A program made the position numbers and the translations under genes. This document shows positions 16,775 to 26,565 of a stretch of 64,000 nucleotides of DNA, piece by piece. Position 1 is the first letter of the stretch, and every line of letters begins with the position of its first letter. A model generated the notes under the pieces. It saw only the letters and a list, made by a program, of their open reading frames with translations. It had not been told where the DNA came from and did not search any database. The DNA comes from an uncultured Hyphomicrobiales bacterium (GTDB lineage: Bacteria; Pseudomonadota; Alphaproteobacteria; Rhizobiales; Beijerinckiaceae): assembly GCA_903851305.1 (NCBI GenBank), contig CAINNX010000079.1, positions 18,299 through 82,298 on the forward strand. Direction: 5' to 3'.

Positions 16775-17091
16775 TGCTTCCCTGGACTGTGCGCCCGGAG
16801 GGCCTCGTCATCGAGGTCCGGCTGACACCGCGCGCAGCCATGGACCGCATTGACGGCATCGAGATGCTCTCCGATGGCCGTCCGGTTCTGAAAGCTCGGG
16901 TGCGCGCAGTGCCTGAGAAGGGTCTCGCCAATGAGGCCATCCTGAAACTGCTGGCCAAGAAACTGGATCTCCCCACCTCACGCGCCCAATTGCTCGCTGG
17001 TGAGACTGCGCGGCGCAAATCCGTCCTGCTAGAGGGCGATGGAGCGATGCTGGCTGCACACCTTGCCGATCTGCTTGCTGCGAAGGACTAG
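16774..17091 (+). CDS. DUF167 (YggU) family protein
   Basis: The 105-residue protein matches the DUF167/YggU pattern: VRLTPRAAMDRIDG, LKARVRAVPEKGLANEA and LLAGETARRKSVLLEG. The family is conserved but has no firm function. Its ATG overlaps the stop of the YggT gene. It is cytoplasmic, with no signal or membrane segment. Confidence 0.92.
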   Translation: MLPWTVRPEGLVIEVRLTPRAAMDRIDGIEMLSDGRPVLKARVRAVPEKGLANEAILKLLAKKLDLPTSRAQLLAGETARRKSVLLEGDGAMLAAHLADLLAAKD

Positions 17092-17153
17092 GGTGCGCTG
17101 CATCATCATTTCGCATTAGCATGTCGCCGGACACACAGCCGGAGAGCGGATTC

Positions 17154-18209
17154 ATGGCCAGCCCGAAAACCAATGAGGGACATTATTTCGAGGATTTCCG
17201 GCTCGGCCAGAATATGCGTCATGCTACGCCACGCACCCTCACCACCGGCGATGTTGCGCTTTATACCGCGCTGACGGGCTCGCGATTCGCTTTGCAATCA
17301 TCTGACGCTTTCGCGCGCGACATTGGTTATCCAAAAAGTCCGATTGATGATGTACTGACCTTCCACATGGTCTTTGGCAAAACCGTCCCCGATGTCTCGC
17401 TCAATGCGATTGCTAATCTGGGCTATGCAGATTGTCGATTTCTGGCGCCCGTTTTCCCTGGCGATACAGTTTCATCTTCATCTGAAGTGATCGGGCTTAA
17501 GGAAAATTCCAACAAGCAAACGGGCGTTGTCTATGTGCGCTCAAAAGGCGTGAACCAACATGGCACGATTGTGCTTGATTATGTGCGCTGGGTCATGGTG
17601 CGAAAACGCGATGTGAATGCACCTGTGCAACAAGAGAGCGTGCCTGATCTGCCCAAAGCAATCACGCCTGCGCAGATCGGCGCAGCTTGCCCGCCCATCG
17701 CGCGCGATCAATTCGATTTTGAATTGTCAGGCGCACCCCATCGCTTTTCCGATTATGAAAAGGGTGAGCGTATTGATCATGTCGATGGCGTGACGGTGGA
17801 AGAAGCCGAGCATATGGCGGCGACACGTCTCTACCAGAACACAGCGAAAGTGCATTTCAACCAGTTCAGCGAAGGACAGGGCCGCTTTGGCCGACGTCTG
17901 ATCTATGGCGGCCATGTGATTTCACTGGCGCGCGCGCTGAGTTTCAATGGGCTCGGCAATGCGTTTCATATTGCGGCGATCAATGCAGGTCGCCATGTCG
18001 CGCCTTTGTTTGCGGGACTGACTGTCTTCGCCTGGAGCGAAATTCTCGACACGGCTGCATTGCCCGGACGCGATGATGTCGGTGCTTTGCGCATCCGCAC
18101 CATCGCCACAAAAGACAAGCCCTGCGCGGATTTCCCGTTCAAGGATGGCGATGGGTATGAACCGTCAGTCATTCTTGATCTGGATTACTGGGCGCTGATC
18201 CCGCGCTGA
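17154..18209 (+). CDS. mch: Mesaconyl-CoA hydratase (L-erythro-3-methylmalyl-CoA dehydratase), MaoC-like
   Basis: A double hot-dog MaoC-type hydratase of 351 aa. The stretches HYFEDFRLGQNMRHATPRT, FGKTVPDVSLNAIANLGYAD and GLKENSNKQTGVVYVRS match what I recall of the ethylmalonyl-CoA pathway enzyme that interconverts mesaconyl-CoA and methylmalyl-CoA. That pathway replaces the glyoxylate shunt for acetyl-CoA assimilation. I chose the ATG at 17154, behind GGAGAG, over one at 17121. No other pathway gene is in the window except the supporting cobalamin adenosyltransferase. The symbol mch is used for this enzyme in Rhodobacter; other genera use different names. Confidence 0.85.
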   Translation: MASPKTNEGHYFEDFRLGQNMRHATPRTLTTGDVALYTALTGSRFALQSSDAFARDIGYPKSPIDDVLTFHMVFGKTVPDVSLNAIANLGYADCRFLAPVFPGDTVSSSSEVIGLKENSNKQTGVVYVRSKGVNQHGTIVLDYVRWVMVRKRDVNAPVQQESVPDLPKAITPAQIGAACPPIARDQFDFELSGAPHRFSDYEKGERIDHVDGVTVEEAEHMAATRLYQNTAKVHFNQFSEGQGRFGRRLIYGGHVISLARALSFNGLGNAFHIAAINAGRHVAPLFAGLTVFAWSEILDTAALPGRDDVGALRIRTIATKDKPCADFPFKDGDGYEPSVILDLDYWALIPR

Positions 18210-18213
18210 GAAG

Positions 18214-19149
18214 TCACTGCGGGGCGCGCTTCAACAGGAATTCCCACATCAAGCGCGCGCCATCTAGATCATTGTTCTGCGCGCCGACTGGCATGCCGCG
18301 AGATGTTGTCAGGCGACGACCTGGTATCGTATGGCCCCCGCCTTCAACTTTCACCATTTCAATAGGAGCCTTGCATCCAAGTCCATGCTGGATGACAACG
18401 CGCGAACCATCATCGCGGTCACGATCAAGGACTTTTTCATCGCGTTGGCCATTGCATTGCGCAGCTTTTGCAAAGACAGCAAATGTCGCCTCAGCCGAGA
18501 GAACTTCGCGTGGTCCCTCCGGCATGTGAGCGATGCCGCCATTAAAAGGCACCATGGGATCGGCCGTGCCATTCATCAGCATGAAGGCAATCGGTTGTGC
18601 GGGGTTACAGCTCGCAGCCCATTCAACAGGCATATTCGCGACAAAAGCACCTGCAGCTGAAAAGAGATCGCTTTGCTCGCAGGCGATTTTCATGGCGAGC
18701 ATGCCACCACCCGATACACCTGCCACATAAATGCGGCGATGACTGGCAATGCCCTGTTCGATCAAGCGCGTGGCGAGGGCGCGCAAAAAGGCCGCATCAT
18801 CTGGTGGCGGTTCGCCGGGATTGGAGCGGCCCCAATAGCCATCGACCGCATCAGGATACACAGCGGTTGCGCCAATCTTGCGGGCGATCATATCAACACC
18901 CAAGCTGCGGCGGGCGCGCAGTCCAGCACCGCTGCCACCAGCCCCGCCATGCAGAACAATGATCACTGGACGACGACGCTTTTTCAGCCGTTCGAATTCC
19001 ACCAGGGTCGCCGTACGCTTCACGCCGTCGATGGTCAATGTCACGCGCCCATAGGCGGCCTCCACAGGTCGCGGCGCACCAACAAGGCCAAAGGCCAGAG
19101 TGGCGCAGAAAGCGAACAGAACGGCGAAACGAGGAGAATAAGCAAACAT
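18214..19149 (-). CDS. Secreted PHB-depolymerase-like esterase (LpqC family)
   Basis: The 311-residue protein begins with a signal peptide (hydrophobic FAVLFAFCATLAFGLVGA, cleavage likely after VEAA). The alpha/beta hydrolase core shows the oxyanion segment VLHGGAGGSG, the nucleophile elbow GVSGGGMLA, an acidic residue in NGTADPMVP and a late histidine in GGGHTIPG. It resembles the esterase/PHB depolymerase family (PF10503), which includes feruloyl esterases and polyhydroxyalkanoate depolymerases; the substrate is unproven. The ATG at 19149 starts the signal peptide; an ATG at 19260 would overlap the divergent gene. It ends 4 bp from the stop of the preceding plus-strand gene. Confidence 0.82.
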   Translation of the reverse strand: MFAYSPRFAVLFAFCATLAFGLVGAPRPVEAAYGRVTLTIDGVKRTATLVEFERLKKRRRPVIIVLHGGAGGSGAGLRARRSLGVDMIARKIGATAVYPDAVDGYWGRSNPGEPPPDDAAFLRALATRLIEQGIASHRRIYVAGVSGGGMLAMKIACEQSDLFSAAGAFVANMPVEWAASCNPAQPIAFMLMNGTADPMVPFNGGIAHMPEGPREVLSAEATFAVFAKAAQCNGQRDEKVLDRDRDDGSRVVIQHGLGCKAPIEMVKVEGGGHTIPGRRLTTSRGMPVGAQNNDLDGARLMWEFLLKRAPQ

Positions 19150-19258
19150 GGGGCGATCTTGCAGGAAGTGGGTCAATCCCGCAAGGCTTACAGCATGCAG
19201 GCTTTGACCTCGAGGGCTCAGACACGGCAAAATGAACAGCAGAAAACGGGAGAAGGTC

Positions 19259-20149
19259 ATGCAGGGCGCAACAGCAAAGGCAAAGGTCTGGCTCGATATG
19301 GATCAAGCCGCGCTCGATGCGGCTTATGATCAAGCTGTCTACGCACCCAACCAAAAGGCAGTTCATGACCGGCGCATGCTGATGTCGTCCATTGCCCTGC
19401 AGCGGCTGGGCGGGCCGCAGATCATTTCCTACGGCTCAGGGGCCAATCACACATTCGATCTCTATCACGCCAAGGGTGAGAACCAGCCGCTTGTCATTTA
19501 TGTCCATGGCGGTGCTTGGAAGAATGGGCGCGCGCGCGATTTCGCCGTGCTGGCCGAAACCTTCGTGCACGCTGGTGCCCATGTTGCCATTCTCGATTTC
19601 GATCTCGTGCAAGATTGCAATGGCGATCTGCGCCCGATGGTCGAGCAAGTGCGGCGTGCGACTGCCAAGATCTGTGCTGAAGCCAAAACATTCGGCGCTG
19701 ATCCGGCGCGCATACATATTGTGGGACATTCCTCAGGCGCACATATGGGGGGCTGTATTCTCACCACCGACTGGGTGAAAGACTTCGGCCTATCGCAACA
19801 TATTTTGCGCGGCGGTGTTCTCTTATCAGGCATGTATGAGCTGGAGCCGGTGCGCCGCTCCAAGCGCTCCGAATATGTCGCCTTCACCGAGGACACAGTC
19901 GAGCGACTGTCTGCGATTCGTCACATCGACAGACTCGCCTGCCCTTTGATTCTGGCCTTTGGCACCCTGGAAACGCCCGAATTCCAAAGACAAACGCGCG
20001 AGTTTCATGCCGCCGTCAAAGCAGCCGGCAAGCCAGCCGAGCTTTACATCGGCACGGGCTATAATCATTTCGAGATTTTGGAAACGCTCGCCAATCCATA
20101 CGGATTGCTGGGCCATCCGGCGCTCAGGCAGATGGGATTGGCGAGCTAA
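19259..20149 (+). CDS. Alpha/beta hydrolase, arylformamidase-like
   Basis: The product (296 aa) has HGGAWKNGRA (HGGxW oxyanion motif), the nucleophile elbow GHSSGAH and a C-terminal histidine in YNHFEIL. This combination resembles kynurenine formamidase (BNA7-type) and related carboxylesterases. No other tryptophan-degradation gene is nearby, so a general esterase is equally possible. It starts at an ATG behind GAGAAGG; a start 9 codons upstream is less likely. It is divergent from the secreted esterase. Confidence 0.78.
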   Translation: MQGATAKAKVWLDMDQAALDAAYDQAVYAPNQKAVHDRRMLMSSIALQRLGGPQIISYGSGANHTFDLYHAKGENQPLVIYVHGGAWKNGRARDFAVLAETFVHAGAHVAILDFDLVQDCNGDLRPMVEQVRRATAKICAEAKTFGADPARIHIVGHSSGAHMGGCILTTDWVKDFGLSQHILRGGVLLSGMYELEPVRRSKRSEYVAFTEDTVERLSAIRHIDRLACPLILAFGTLETPEFQRQTREFHAAVKAAGKPAELYIGTGYNHFEILETLANPYGLLGHPALRQMGLAS

Positions 20150-20155
20150 TAGGCG

Positions 20156-20485
20156 TCAGACCTTGGGCGTGATGCCGTTGTCGGCGAAATGGGACGCCAA
20201 TTCGCCAGCCTGGAACATTTCGCGCACGATGTCGCAACCGCCGACGAATTCGCCCTTCACATAGAGCTGCGGGATTGTCGGCCAGTTGGCGAAATCCTTG
20301 ATGCCCTGACGAATGCCTTCGTCTTCGAGAACGTTGATGCCTTTGTAGGGCACGCCGAGATGGTCGAGAATCTGCACGACCTGACCGGAGAAACCGCACA
20401 TCGGAAAATCGGGCGTGCCCTTCATGAACAGCACCACATCATTACCTGTGACTTCCTTTTTGATCTGCTCCTGCACATCGGTCAT
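20156..20485 (-). CDS. grxD: Monothiol glutaredoxin, Grx4 type
   Basis: The 109-residue protein carries the CGFS active site (residues 30-33) of monothiol glutaredoxins, followed by [21 protein letters not shown] and [19 protein letters not shown], which bind glutathione. Such proteins carry or deliver [2Fe-2S] clusters together with BolA. The bolA gene lies directly upstream on the same strand, fitting the Grx4-BolA partnership. Confidence 0.97.
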   Translation of the reverse strand: MTDVQEQIKKEVTGNDVVLFMKGTPDFPMCGFSGQVVQILDHLGVPYKGINVLEDEGIRQGIKDFANWPTIPQLYVKGEFVGGCDIVREMFQAGELASHFADNGITPKV

Positions 20486-20567
20486 GGTTTTGCATCCTTT
20501 GATGGGGCGGAGGTCAAGGTTCCGCCGGTAACGCCAATATAATGAGCTCGCGGGACGCGCGCCAGTG

Positions 20568-20801
20568 TCAGGCAGGCGAAGATGTGGTCAGCGCGAGAGC
20601 GTGGAGCTCGCCGCCCATCCGGCCTTTCAGAGCTGCATAAACCATCTGATGCTGCTGGACACGTGTCTTGCCCTTGAAGGCAGAGGACACGACGGTTGCG
20701 GCATAATGATCACCATCGCCCGCCAGATCCGTAATCTGTACAGTCGCGTCAGGGAAAGCCTCTTTGATGAGGGTTTCGATGTCTTTTGCCTGCATCGCCA
20801 T
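20568..20801 (-). CDS. BolA family protein
   Basis: The 77-residue protein has the BolA/IbaG fold: [40 protein letters not shown] with the conserved His, and the [17 protein letters not shown]-terminus. It acts as a Grx4 partner in iron-sulfur trafficking or iron sensing. It lies between purL (12 bp) and grxD on the same strand, a conserved order in alphaproteobacteria as far as I recall. Confidence 0.95.
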   Translation of the reverse strand: MAMQAKDIETLIKEAFPDATVQITDLAGDGDHYAATVVSSAFKGKTRVQQHQMVYAALKGRMGGELHALALTTSSPA

Positions 20802-20813
20802 TTTTAAAAATCC

Positions 20814-23018
20814 TTATGCCTGTCCAGCCATATAGGCCGGCAGCCAACCTTCATGTGCCGAATTCAACGTGGCAATGGCCACAGGCATTTCACCCGGCAG
20901 TTCAAGCGTTTCGTCGCCCGTTGTGCCGATGATGGCCGCCGGCACGCCCTTGGCCTTGGCGTCAGCCAGAATCTTGGAGGCTTCATCCGCGCCAGCACTC
21001 AGCAAATAGCGCGCCTGATCTTCGCCAAACAAAATCGCATGCGGCTGTGCGCCCAGATCACAGGTGATCTTCGCACCGATCTTGCCAGCCATAGCCATTT
21101 CAGCAACAGCAACAGCCAGACCACCGTCCGAGAGATCATGCACGGAATCAACACGGCGTGCTGTGATCAAAGCGCGCACGAAATCGCCATTGCGGCGCTC
21201 TGCGACGAGATCAACCGGCGGCGGCGCGCCTTCTTCACGCCCACACACATCGCGCAGATAAACGGATTGTCCGAGCCAGCCCTTTGTCTCACCAATCAGG
21301 ATGATCTGCTGTCCGGCTTTCTTGAAGGCAACAGACGCAGACTGCGTGACATCGGCAATTACACCCACGCCACCGATAGAGGGTGTGGGCAGAATGCCGC
21401 GTCCCTGTGTTTCATTATAGAGCGACACATTGCCTGACACGATCGGGAAATCGAGTGCCCGCGCGGCGTCACCAATGCCTTCCAAGCAACCAACCAGCTG
21501 GCCCATATATTCGGGCTTTTCGGGATTGCCGAAATTGAGATTGTCGGTGAGAGCGAGCGGCAAGGCGCCCGTCGCCGTCAGATTGCGCCAAGCTTCGGCG
21601 ACAGCCTGCTTGCCGCCTTCCACAGGATCAGCTTCGCAATAGCGCTGCGACACATCTGTCGTCATGGCAAGGCCCTTGGGGCCATCGCCAATGCGCACAA
21701 CGCCAGCATCGCCCCCTGGCTGCTGCACGCTATTGCCAAGAATGAGATGATCATATTGCTCCCAGACCCAACGCTTTGAGCAGAGGTCTGGTGTGCCGAT
21801 AAGATGCACGAGCGCATCTGCATTGGATTTCGGCGGCTTCACAGAAGCGCCTTCAATCATGGGCTTTTTGGGAGTCGGCACCCAAGGGCGGTCATAGAGC
21901 GGCGCTTCATCGCCCAGTTCCATGATCGGCAGATCAGCTTCGATCTTGCCCTTGTGCTTGATGACGAAACGCTTGGTGTCGGTCGTCTTGCCGATGACGG
22001 CAAAGTCGAGACCCCATTTGACGAAAATCGCTTCGGCTTCTTTTTCTTTGCTCGGATCGAGAACCATGAGCATGCGCTCCTGGCTTTCCGACAGCATCAT
22101 TTCATAAGCGCTCATGCCCTCTTCGCGGCACGGCACATGATCAAGATCAAGCTCAATGCCGAGACCACCTTTGGCGCCCATTTCAACGGCGGAAGAGGTG
22201 AGGCCAGCCGCACCCATATCCTGAATGGCAATCACGCAACCCTTGGCCATGATCTCAAGGCAAGCTTCGAGCAACAGCTTTTCGGAGAAGGGATCGCCAA
22301 CTTGTACCGTCGGACGCTTTTCTTCGGCATCGGCTTCGAAGGACGCTGACGCCATAGTCGCGCCATGAATACCATCGCGGCCTGTCTTGGAACCCAGATA
22401 AACAATCGGGCGACCGATACCGGTAGCTTTGGCGTAAAAAATCTCATCCGTCTTGGCGAGACCAACGGCCATCGCGTTGACGAGGATGTTGCCATCATAG
22501 CGCGTGTGGAAATTTACCGAGCCGCCAACAGTCGGCACGCCGAAAGAATTACCATAGCCACCAATGCCCGCCACGACGCCTGACACAAGATGACGTGTCT
22601 TGGGATGATCGGGCGAACCAAAGCGCAGAAGATTAAGGCAAGCGATCGGACGCGCGCCCATGGTGAAGACGTCGCGCAAAATGCCGCCGACACCTGTAGC
22701 TGCACCCTGATAAGGCTCGATAAACGACGGGTGGTTGTGGCTTTCCATTTTGAAGACGCAAGCCTGACCATCACCAATATCGATGACGCCGGCATTTTCG
22801 CCCGGACCCTGAATAACCCAAGGGGCCTTGGTCGGCAGCTTGCGCAAATGCAGGCGCGAGGATTTGTAGGAACAATGCTCGTTCCACATGGCTGAGAAAA
22901 TGCCCAGCTCCGTGATCGAAGGCGCGCGGCCGATCAGCTTGAGGATGCGCTCATATTCGTCCGGCTTCAGGCCATGTTCGGCGACAAGCTGGGGCGTGAT
23001 TTCAATCGACTGGCTCAA
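20814..23018 (-). CDS. purL: Phosphoribosylformylglycinamidine synthase subunit PurL (small-type)
   Basis: The 734-residue synthase subunit works with PurQ and PurS to convert FGAR to FGAM in purine synthesis. Its length is the small PurL type, not the 1,300-residue fused enzyme. Typical stretches are [36 protein letters not shown] with the ATP/metal site, [12 protein letters not shown] and [11 protein letters not shown]. It lies downstream of purC-purS-purQ on the minus strand and upstream of bolA-grxD. Confidence 0.98.
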   Translation of the reverse strand: MSQSIEITPQLVAEHGLKPDEYERILKLIGRAPSITELGIFSAMWNEHCSYKSSRLHLRKLPTKAPWVIQGPGENAGVIDIGDGQACVFKMESHNHPSFIEPYQGAATGVGGILRDVFTMGARPIACLNLLRFGSPDHPKTRHLVSGVVAGIGGYGNSFGVPTVGGSVNFHTRYDGNILVNAMAVGLAKTDEIFYAKATGIGRPIVYLGSKTGRDGIHGATMASASFEADAEEKRPTVQVGDPFSEKLLLEACLEIMAKGCVIAIQDMGAAGLTSSAVEMGAKGGLGIELDLDHVPCREEGMSAYEMMLSESQERMLMVLDPSKEKEAEAIFVKWGLDFAVIGKTTDTKRFVIKHKGKIEADLPIMELGDEAPLYDRPWVPTPKKPMIEGASVKPPKSNADALVHLIGTPDLCSKRWVWEQYDHLILGNSVQQPGGDAGVVRIGDGPKGLAMTTDVSQRYCEADPVEGGKQAVAEAWRNLTATGALPLALTDNLNFGNPEKPEYMGQLVGCLEGIGDAARALDFPIVSGNVSLYNETQGRGILPTPSIGGVGVIADVTQSASVAFKKAGQQIILIGETKGWLGQSVYLRDVCGREEGAPPPVDLVAERRNGDFVRALITARRVDSVHDLSDGGLAVAVAEMAMAGKIGAKITCDLGAQPHAILFGEDQARYLLSAGADEASKILADAKAKGVPAAIIGTTGDETLELPGEMPVAIATLNSAHEGWLPAYMAGQA

Positions 23019-23076
23019 GTGATGGCCCTCTGGCAGCAGGCCTCATCGGGCCCGGGGAGCTATGTTTGGCGCCTGT

Positions 23077-23763
23077 TCAGGCTGCAACGAGACTTTTGAA
23101 AAGACCCGCGCCATCGATGCCGCCAACCAGCGGATCAATGAGATTTTCAGGATGCGGCATCATGCCAAGCACATTGCGCTTGTCGGAATAAATGCCGGCA
23201 ATGTCATTGGTCGAACCATTCGGATTGGCAAAACCGCCGACCACACCCTGCGCATCGCAATAGCGAAACGCCACGCGACCATCACCCTCGAGACGTTTGA
23301 TGGTTTCTTCATCTGCCTCGTAATTGCCTTCGCCATGGGCGATGGCCACTTTGATGATCTGGTTTTTGCTGTAGGCGCGGGTGAACACCGTATCCGCACG
23401 CTCCACGCGCAAATGCTGCATCTTGCAGATGAAGCGCAGATCCTTGTTGCGCATCAAAACGCCGGGCAGCAATCCGCCTTCGCAGAGAATCTGGAAGCCG
23501 TTACAAATACCAAGCACGAGACCACCGCGTGCGGCATGTGCACGAACAGCGTCCATGATCGCAGCACGGCCTGCAATGGCGCCGCAGCGCAGATAATCGC
23601 CATAGCTGAAGCCGCCGGGCAGCAGCACAAGATCTGTGCCTGCAGGCAGCTCTGTCTCGGCATGCCAGACAATCTGGGGCTTTTTGCCCGTCGCCATTTC
23701 AAGCGCACGAACAGCATCGCCTTCGCGATTGGAACCTGGAAAAAGAACAACAACGGCTTTCAT
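23077..23763 (-). CDS. purQ: Phosphoribosylformylglycinamidine synthase subunit PurQ (glutaminase)
   Basis: The 228-residue class-I glutamine amidotransferase subunit of FGAM synthase. The nucleophile is Cys87 in LGICNGFQ; the His-Glu pair is in MMPHPE near the C-terminus. MKAVVVLFPGSNREGD is the usual N-terminus, so the ATG at 23761-23763 is preferred over an ATG 15 codons upstream. It provides ammonia to PurL through a complex bridged by PurS, the gene 16 bp upstream. Confidence 0.97.
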   Translation of the reverse strand: MKAVVVLFPGSNREGDAVRALEMATGKKPQIVWHAETELPAGTDLVLLPGGFSYGDYLRCGAIAGRAAIMDAVRAHAARGGLVLGICNGFQILCEGGLLPGVLMRNKDLRFICKMQHLRVERADTVFTRAYSKNQIIKVAIAHGEGNYEADEETIKRLEGDGRVAFRYCDAQGVVGGFANPNGSTNDIAGIYSDKRNVLGMMPHPENLIDPLVGGIDGAGLFKSLVAA

Positions 23764-23779
23764 GCAACCAAGCCTTGGA

Positions 23780-24019
23780 TCAGACGATCTCGACGCGATA
23801 ATTTTCAACGACTGTATTGGCGAGCAGTTTCTCGCATGCAGCCTTCAGCAAGACTTCAGCCTGTGCGCGATCTTGCGTCGACAATTCAATGTCGAACACC
23901 TTGCCCTGGCGCACGCTATCAACGCCTGCGATGCCGAAAGATTTCAGCGCACCTTCAATGGCTTTGCCTTGCGGATCAAGAACGCCGGTCTTGAGTGTGA
24001 CGGTGACGCGGGCCTTCAT
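23780..24019 (-). CDS. purS: Phosphoribosylformylglycinamidine synthase subunit PurS
   Basis: The 79-residue protein matches PurS: MKARVTVTLKTGVLDPQG, ALKSFGIAGVDSVRQGKVFDI and a C-terminal KLLANTVVENYRVEI. A dimer bridges PurL and PurQ in the FGAM synthase complex. It lies between purC and purQ in the same operon. Confidence 0.97.
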   Translation of the reverse strand: MKARVTVTLKTGVLDPQGKAIEGALKSFGIAGVDSVRQGKVFDIELSTQDRAQAEVLLKAACEKLLANTVVENYRVEIV

Positions 24020-24054
24020 GCTTTTGCCTTCAGATCAGAAAGGATGAAACGAGG

Positions 24055-24074
24055 CGGGGGCCACAAAGCCCCCG
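24055..24074 (-). other. Intercistronic hairpin between purC and purS
   Basis: CGGGGGC (24055-24061) and GCCCCCG (24068-24074) form a 7-bp GC stem with a 6-nt loop in the 75-bp gap. On the minus strand it is not followed by a T run, so it is more likely a processing or stability element than a terminator. Confidence 0.4.
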
Positions 24075-24094
24075 ATCCGGTTGTTTGCGCGTGT

Positions 24095-24859
24095 TTATTG
24101 CACGAGCTTGGGGCCACCTGAACGTGGCGGCTCATTTTCCTGCATGATGCCAAGACGGCGCGCGACTTCGCTATAGGCTTCCACAAGACCACCCATATCG
24201 CGACGGAACAGATCCTTGTCGAGCTTGTCGTTCGACTTGATGTCCCACAGACGGCACGAGTCAGGCGATATTTCATCGGCCACAACAATGCGCATCATTT
24301 CGCCTTCCCAGAGGCGACCACATTCCATCTTGAAATCAACAAGACGAATGCCGACACCCAAGAACAGGCCCGAGAGGAAATCATTGACGCGAATAGCAAG
24401 CGCCATGATGTCATCGATTTCCTGCGGGCTGGCCCAACCGAAAGCGGTGATATGTTCTTCCGACACCATCGGATCGTTGAGCGCATCATTCTTGTAATAG
24501 AATTCGATGATCGAGCGCGGCAATTGCGTGCCTTCCTCGATCCCGAGACGCTGCGACAAGGAGCCGGCCGCAACATTGCGCACGACAACTTCAAGCGGCA
24601 CGATTTCGACTTCGCGAATGAGCTGCTCACGCATGTTCAAACGACGAATGAAATGCGTCGGCACGCCGATGTCATTGAGGTTCTGAAAGATGAACTCAGA
24701 GATCCGGTTATTCAGGACGCCCTTGCCATCAATGACTTCATGCTTTTTGGCATTGAAGGCTGTGGCATCGTCCTTGAAATGCTGGATGAGCGTTCCAGGC
24801 TCAGGTCCTTCATAAAGGACCTTGGCCTTGCCTTCGTAAATGCGACGGCGGCGGTTCAT
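24095..24859 (-). CDS. purC: Phosphoribosylaminoimidazole-succinocarboxamide synthase
   Basis: SAICAR synthetase of 254 aa, joining CAIR and aspartate in purine synthesis. Landmarks are [53 protein letters not shown] and [13 protein letters not shown], and [13 protein letters not shown] near the C-terminus. The inner ATG at 24859 gives the usual [10 protein letters not shown] start; an ATG at 24889 would add 10 residues. It is the first gene of the purC-purS-purQ-purL cluster and is divergent from the zeta subunit gene. Confidence 0.97.
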   Translation of the reverse strand: MNRRRRIYEGKAKVLYEGPEPGTLIQHFKDDATAFNAKKHEVIDGKGVLNNRISEFIFQNLNDIGVPTHFIRRLNMREQLIREVEIVPLEVVVRNVAAGSLSQRLGIEEGTQLPRSIIEFYYKNDALNDPMVSEEHITAFGWASPQEIDDIMALAIRVNDFLSGLFLGVGIRLVDFKMECGRLWEGEMMRIVVADEISPDSCRLWDIKSNDKLDKDLFRRDMGGLVEAYSEVARRLGIMQENEPPRSGGPKLVQ

Positions 24860-25120
24860 GGGGATCAACCGTGGCTTGAGGAAATTCATTGCGGGCCAGA
24901 GCTTGTGATTCCAAATCCTGCCGCGACAGGGGGCAAACTATCCCCTTTGACTGGCAGGCACAATGCAAGGCCCCTGTTCAGCCCCCATTCACGATGACGC
25001 GGCTGTGAATAGCGCTGGTCACAGTGATGCCATGCCCTTGATATAGCTCATATGATTGGCCGCCCCGGGACTTTATATGTGACTTAGGCGGCTCTGGTGG
25101 CAGCTCGTCTGGAGGATGAA

Positions 25121-25381
25121 ATGACTGATCTCAACAAACGTGGCGATGCTTTTGAGAATAAATTCGCCCAGGACGAGAGCCTGCGCTTCAAGGCCCTAGC
25201 GCGCCGCAACAAGCTTTTGGGGCTCTGGGCTGCCGAGAAGCTCGGCCAGAGCGGGGAAGACGCCCAAACCTATGCCCTGAGCGTGGTCAGCACTGATCTG
25301 GAGGAGGTCGGAGACGAGGATGTGTTCCGAAAGATCCGCAAGGATTTTGATGGGGCCAAAATCGCCCAATCTGACCATTAA
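25121..25381 (+). CDS. ATPase inhibitor subunit zeta (DUF1476), C-terminus cut by an in-frame TAA
   Basis: The 86-residue product begins MTDLNKRGDAFENKFAQDE and continues RFKALARRNKLLGLWAAE, the hallmark of DUF1476, known as the zeta subunit that inhibits F1-ATPase in alphaproteobacteria. GGAGG lies 5 nt before the ATG. The frame stops at TAA (25379-25381) after the sequence QSDH. The next 20 codons in the same frame read IRRTMEELLAKAIEEVKAGR and then TGA (25442-25444), which is the expected family C-terminus. Full length would be 107 residues, normal for the family. So the last helix is lost by a single nonsense codon, unless it is read through or is a sequencing error. Confidence 0.85.
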   Translation: MTDLNKRGDAFENKFAQDESLRFKALARRNKLLGLWAAEKLGQSGEDAQTYALSVVSTDLEEVGDEDVFRKIRKDFDGAKIAQSDH

Positions 25382-25444
25382 ATCCGCCGCACCATGGAAG
25401 AATTGCTCGCCAAAGCGATTGAAGAGGTCAAAGCTGGCCGCTGA
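25382..25444 (+). pseudogene. Detached C-terminal segment of the zeta subunit gene
   Basis: In-frame continuation after the TAA at 25379. It encodes 20 residues typical of the DUF1476 C-terminus, ends in TGA and shows no frameshift or decay. An ATG inside it (25394) has no ribosome binding site. Confidence 0.65.
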
Positions 25445-25482
25445 GAAAGGCTTTCTTTAGGCGAAGCGGCGAGGATGGCCCC

Positions 25483-26472
25483 ATGTCAGCCATCAACCCC
25501 GCCTCTACACATGATTCTGAGCGCCAGCTCGCCTTCCCACAGGCGGCCGGCGACCTCAGCCTAGAGGCGCAAGCCTGGATCAGGCATCTGGCTGCCCAGC
25601 GGCGGGTCTCTCCCCTCACGGTTGAGGCCTATACCCGTGACCTGACACAGTTTCTGTCGTTTTTGACCGAGCATCTGGGTGAGCGGCCCGGTCTGGCGGC
25701 CTTTGCCGAGCTGAAACCTGCTGATTTGCGCGCCTTTATGGCCATGCGCCGCTCCCACAACATCGAAAGCCGTTCCTTGATGCGCGCGTTGGCTGCTTTG
25801 CGCTCCTTTGCCCGCCATCTCGAGCGTGAGGGCAAAGGTAAGGCCGCCGCTTTTGTCGCTGTGCGCAGCCCTAAGATCGCCCGCAGCCTGCCCAAGCCCA
25901 TCCCGGCCCAAGCGGCCATGGATATGATGGATGTCGGCACCCGAGCCGGCGAGGCACGCGAGCCCTGGATTCTTGCCCGCGATGCCGCCGTCATTGGCCT
26001 CCTTTATGGGGCGGGCTTGCGTATTTCAGAGGCGCTCGGCATTGCCCGTAAAGACGCCCCGATCGGCAAAAGTGATTCGGTGACCGTGACAGGCAAGGGC
26101 AACAAGACGCGCTCCGTGCCGGTGATTCGCCCCGTGCGCGAGGCCATTGAGGCCTATCTCAAAAGCTGCCCCTATACGCTGCCTCCCGAAAAGCCATTGT
26201 TTGTGGGCGCCAAGGGAGGGCCACTCTCGCCGCGCATCATCCAACTTGCAGTTGAGCGGATGCGCGGGGCGCTTGGCCTGCCCGACACAGCCACACCGCA
26301 TGCTTTGCGCCATTCCTTCGCCACGCATCTTTTGAACGGCGGCGGCGATCTGCGCGCCATTCAGGAACTGCTGGGTCACGCTTCGCTGTCTACCACGCAG
26401 GTCTATACAGCGGTGGATGGAACACGGCTGATGGAAGCCTGGCGCAACGCGCATCCACGTGCGCGCAGCTAA
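25483..26472 (+). CDS. xerC: Site-specific tyrosine recombinase XerC
   Basis: The 329-residue recombinase pairs with XerD for chromosome dimer resolution. The core-binding domain (about residues 25-115) is followed by the catalytic residues: Arg in GAGLRISEAL, Lys in GKGNKTRSVP, His-x-x-Arg in HALRHSFATH, His in LLGHASLS and Tyr in TTQVYTAV. I call it XerC because the 1787-2740 gene looks like XerD and because of the RxxSPLTVEAYTRDL N-terminus. It lies about 40 bp after the zeta gene on the same strand. Confidence 0.9.
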   Translation: MSAINPASTHDSERQLAFPQAAGDLSLEAQAWIRHLAAQRRVSPLTVEAYTRDLTQFLSFLTEHLGERPGLAAFAELKPADLRAFMAMRRSHNIESRSLMRALAALRSFARHLEREGKGKAAAFVAVRSPKIARSLPKPIPAQAAMDMMDVGTRAGEAREPWILARDAAVIGLLYGAGLRISEALGIARKDAPIGKSDSVTVTGKGNKTRSVPVIRPVREAIEAYLKSCPYTLPPEKPLFVGAKGGPLSPRIIQLAVERMRGALGLPDTATPHALRHSFATHLLNGGGDLRAIQELLGHASLSTTQVYTAVDGTRLMEAWRNAHPRARS

Positions 26473-26565
26473 GACTTTTTCAAAACCACCTGTCATTGCC
26501 TGGCGTATCAGGCTCGCTTAAGACAAATATGTTGCCGAACCGGCAGATCAATAACGGGGGGATTC

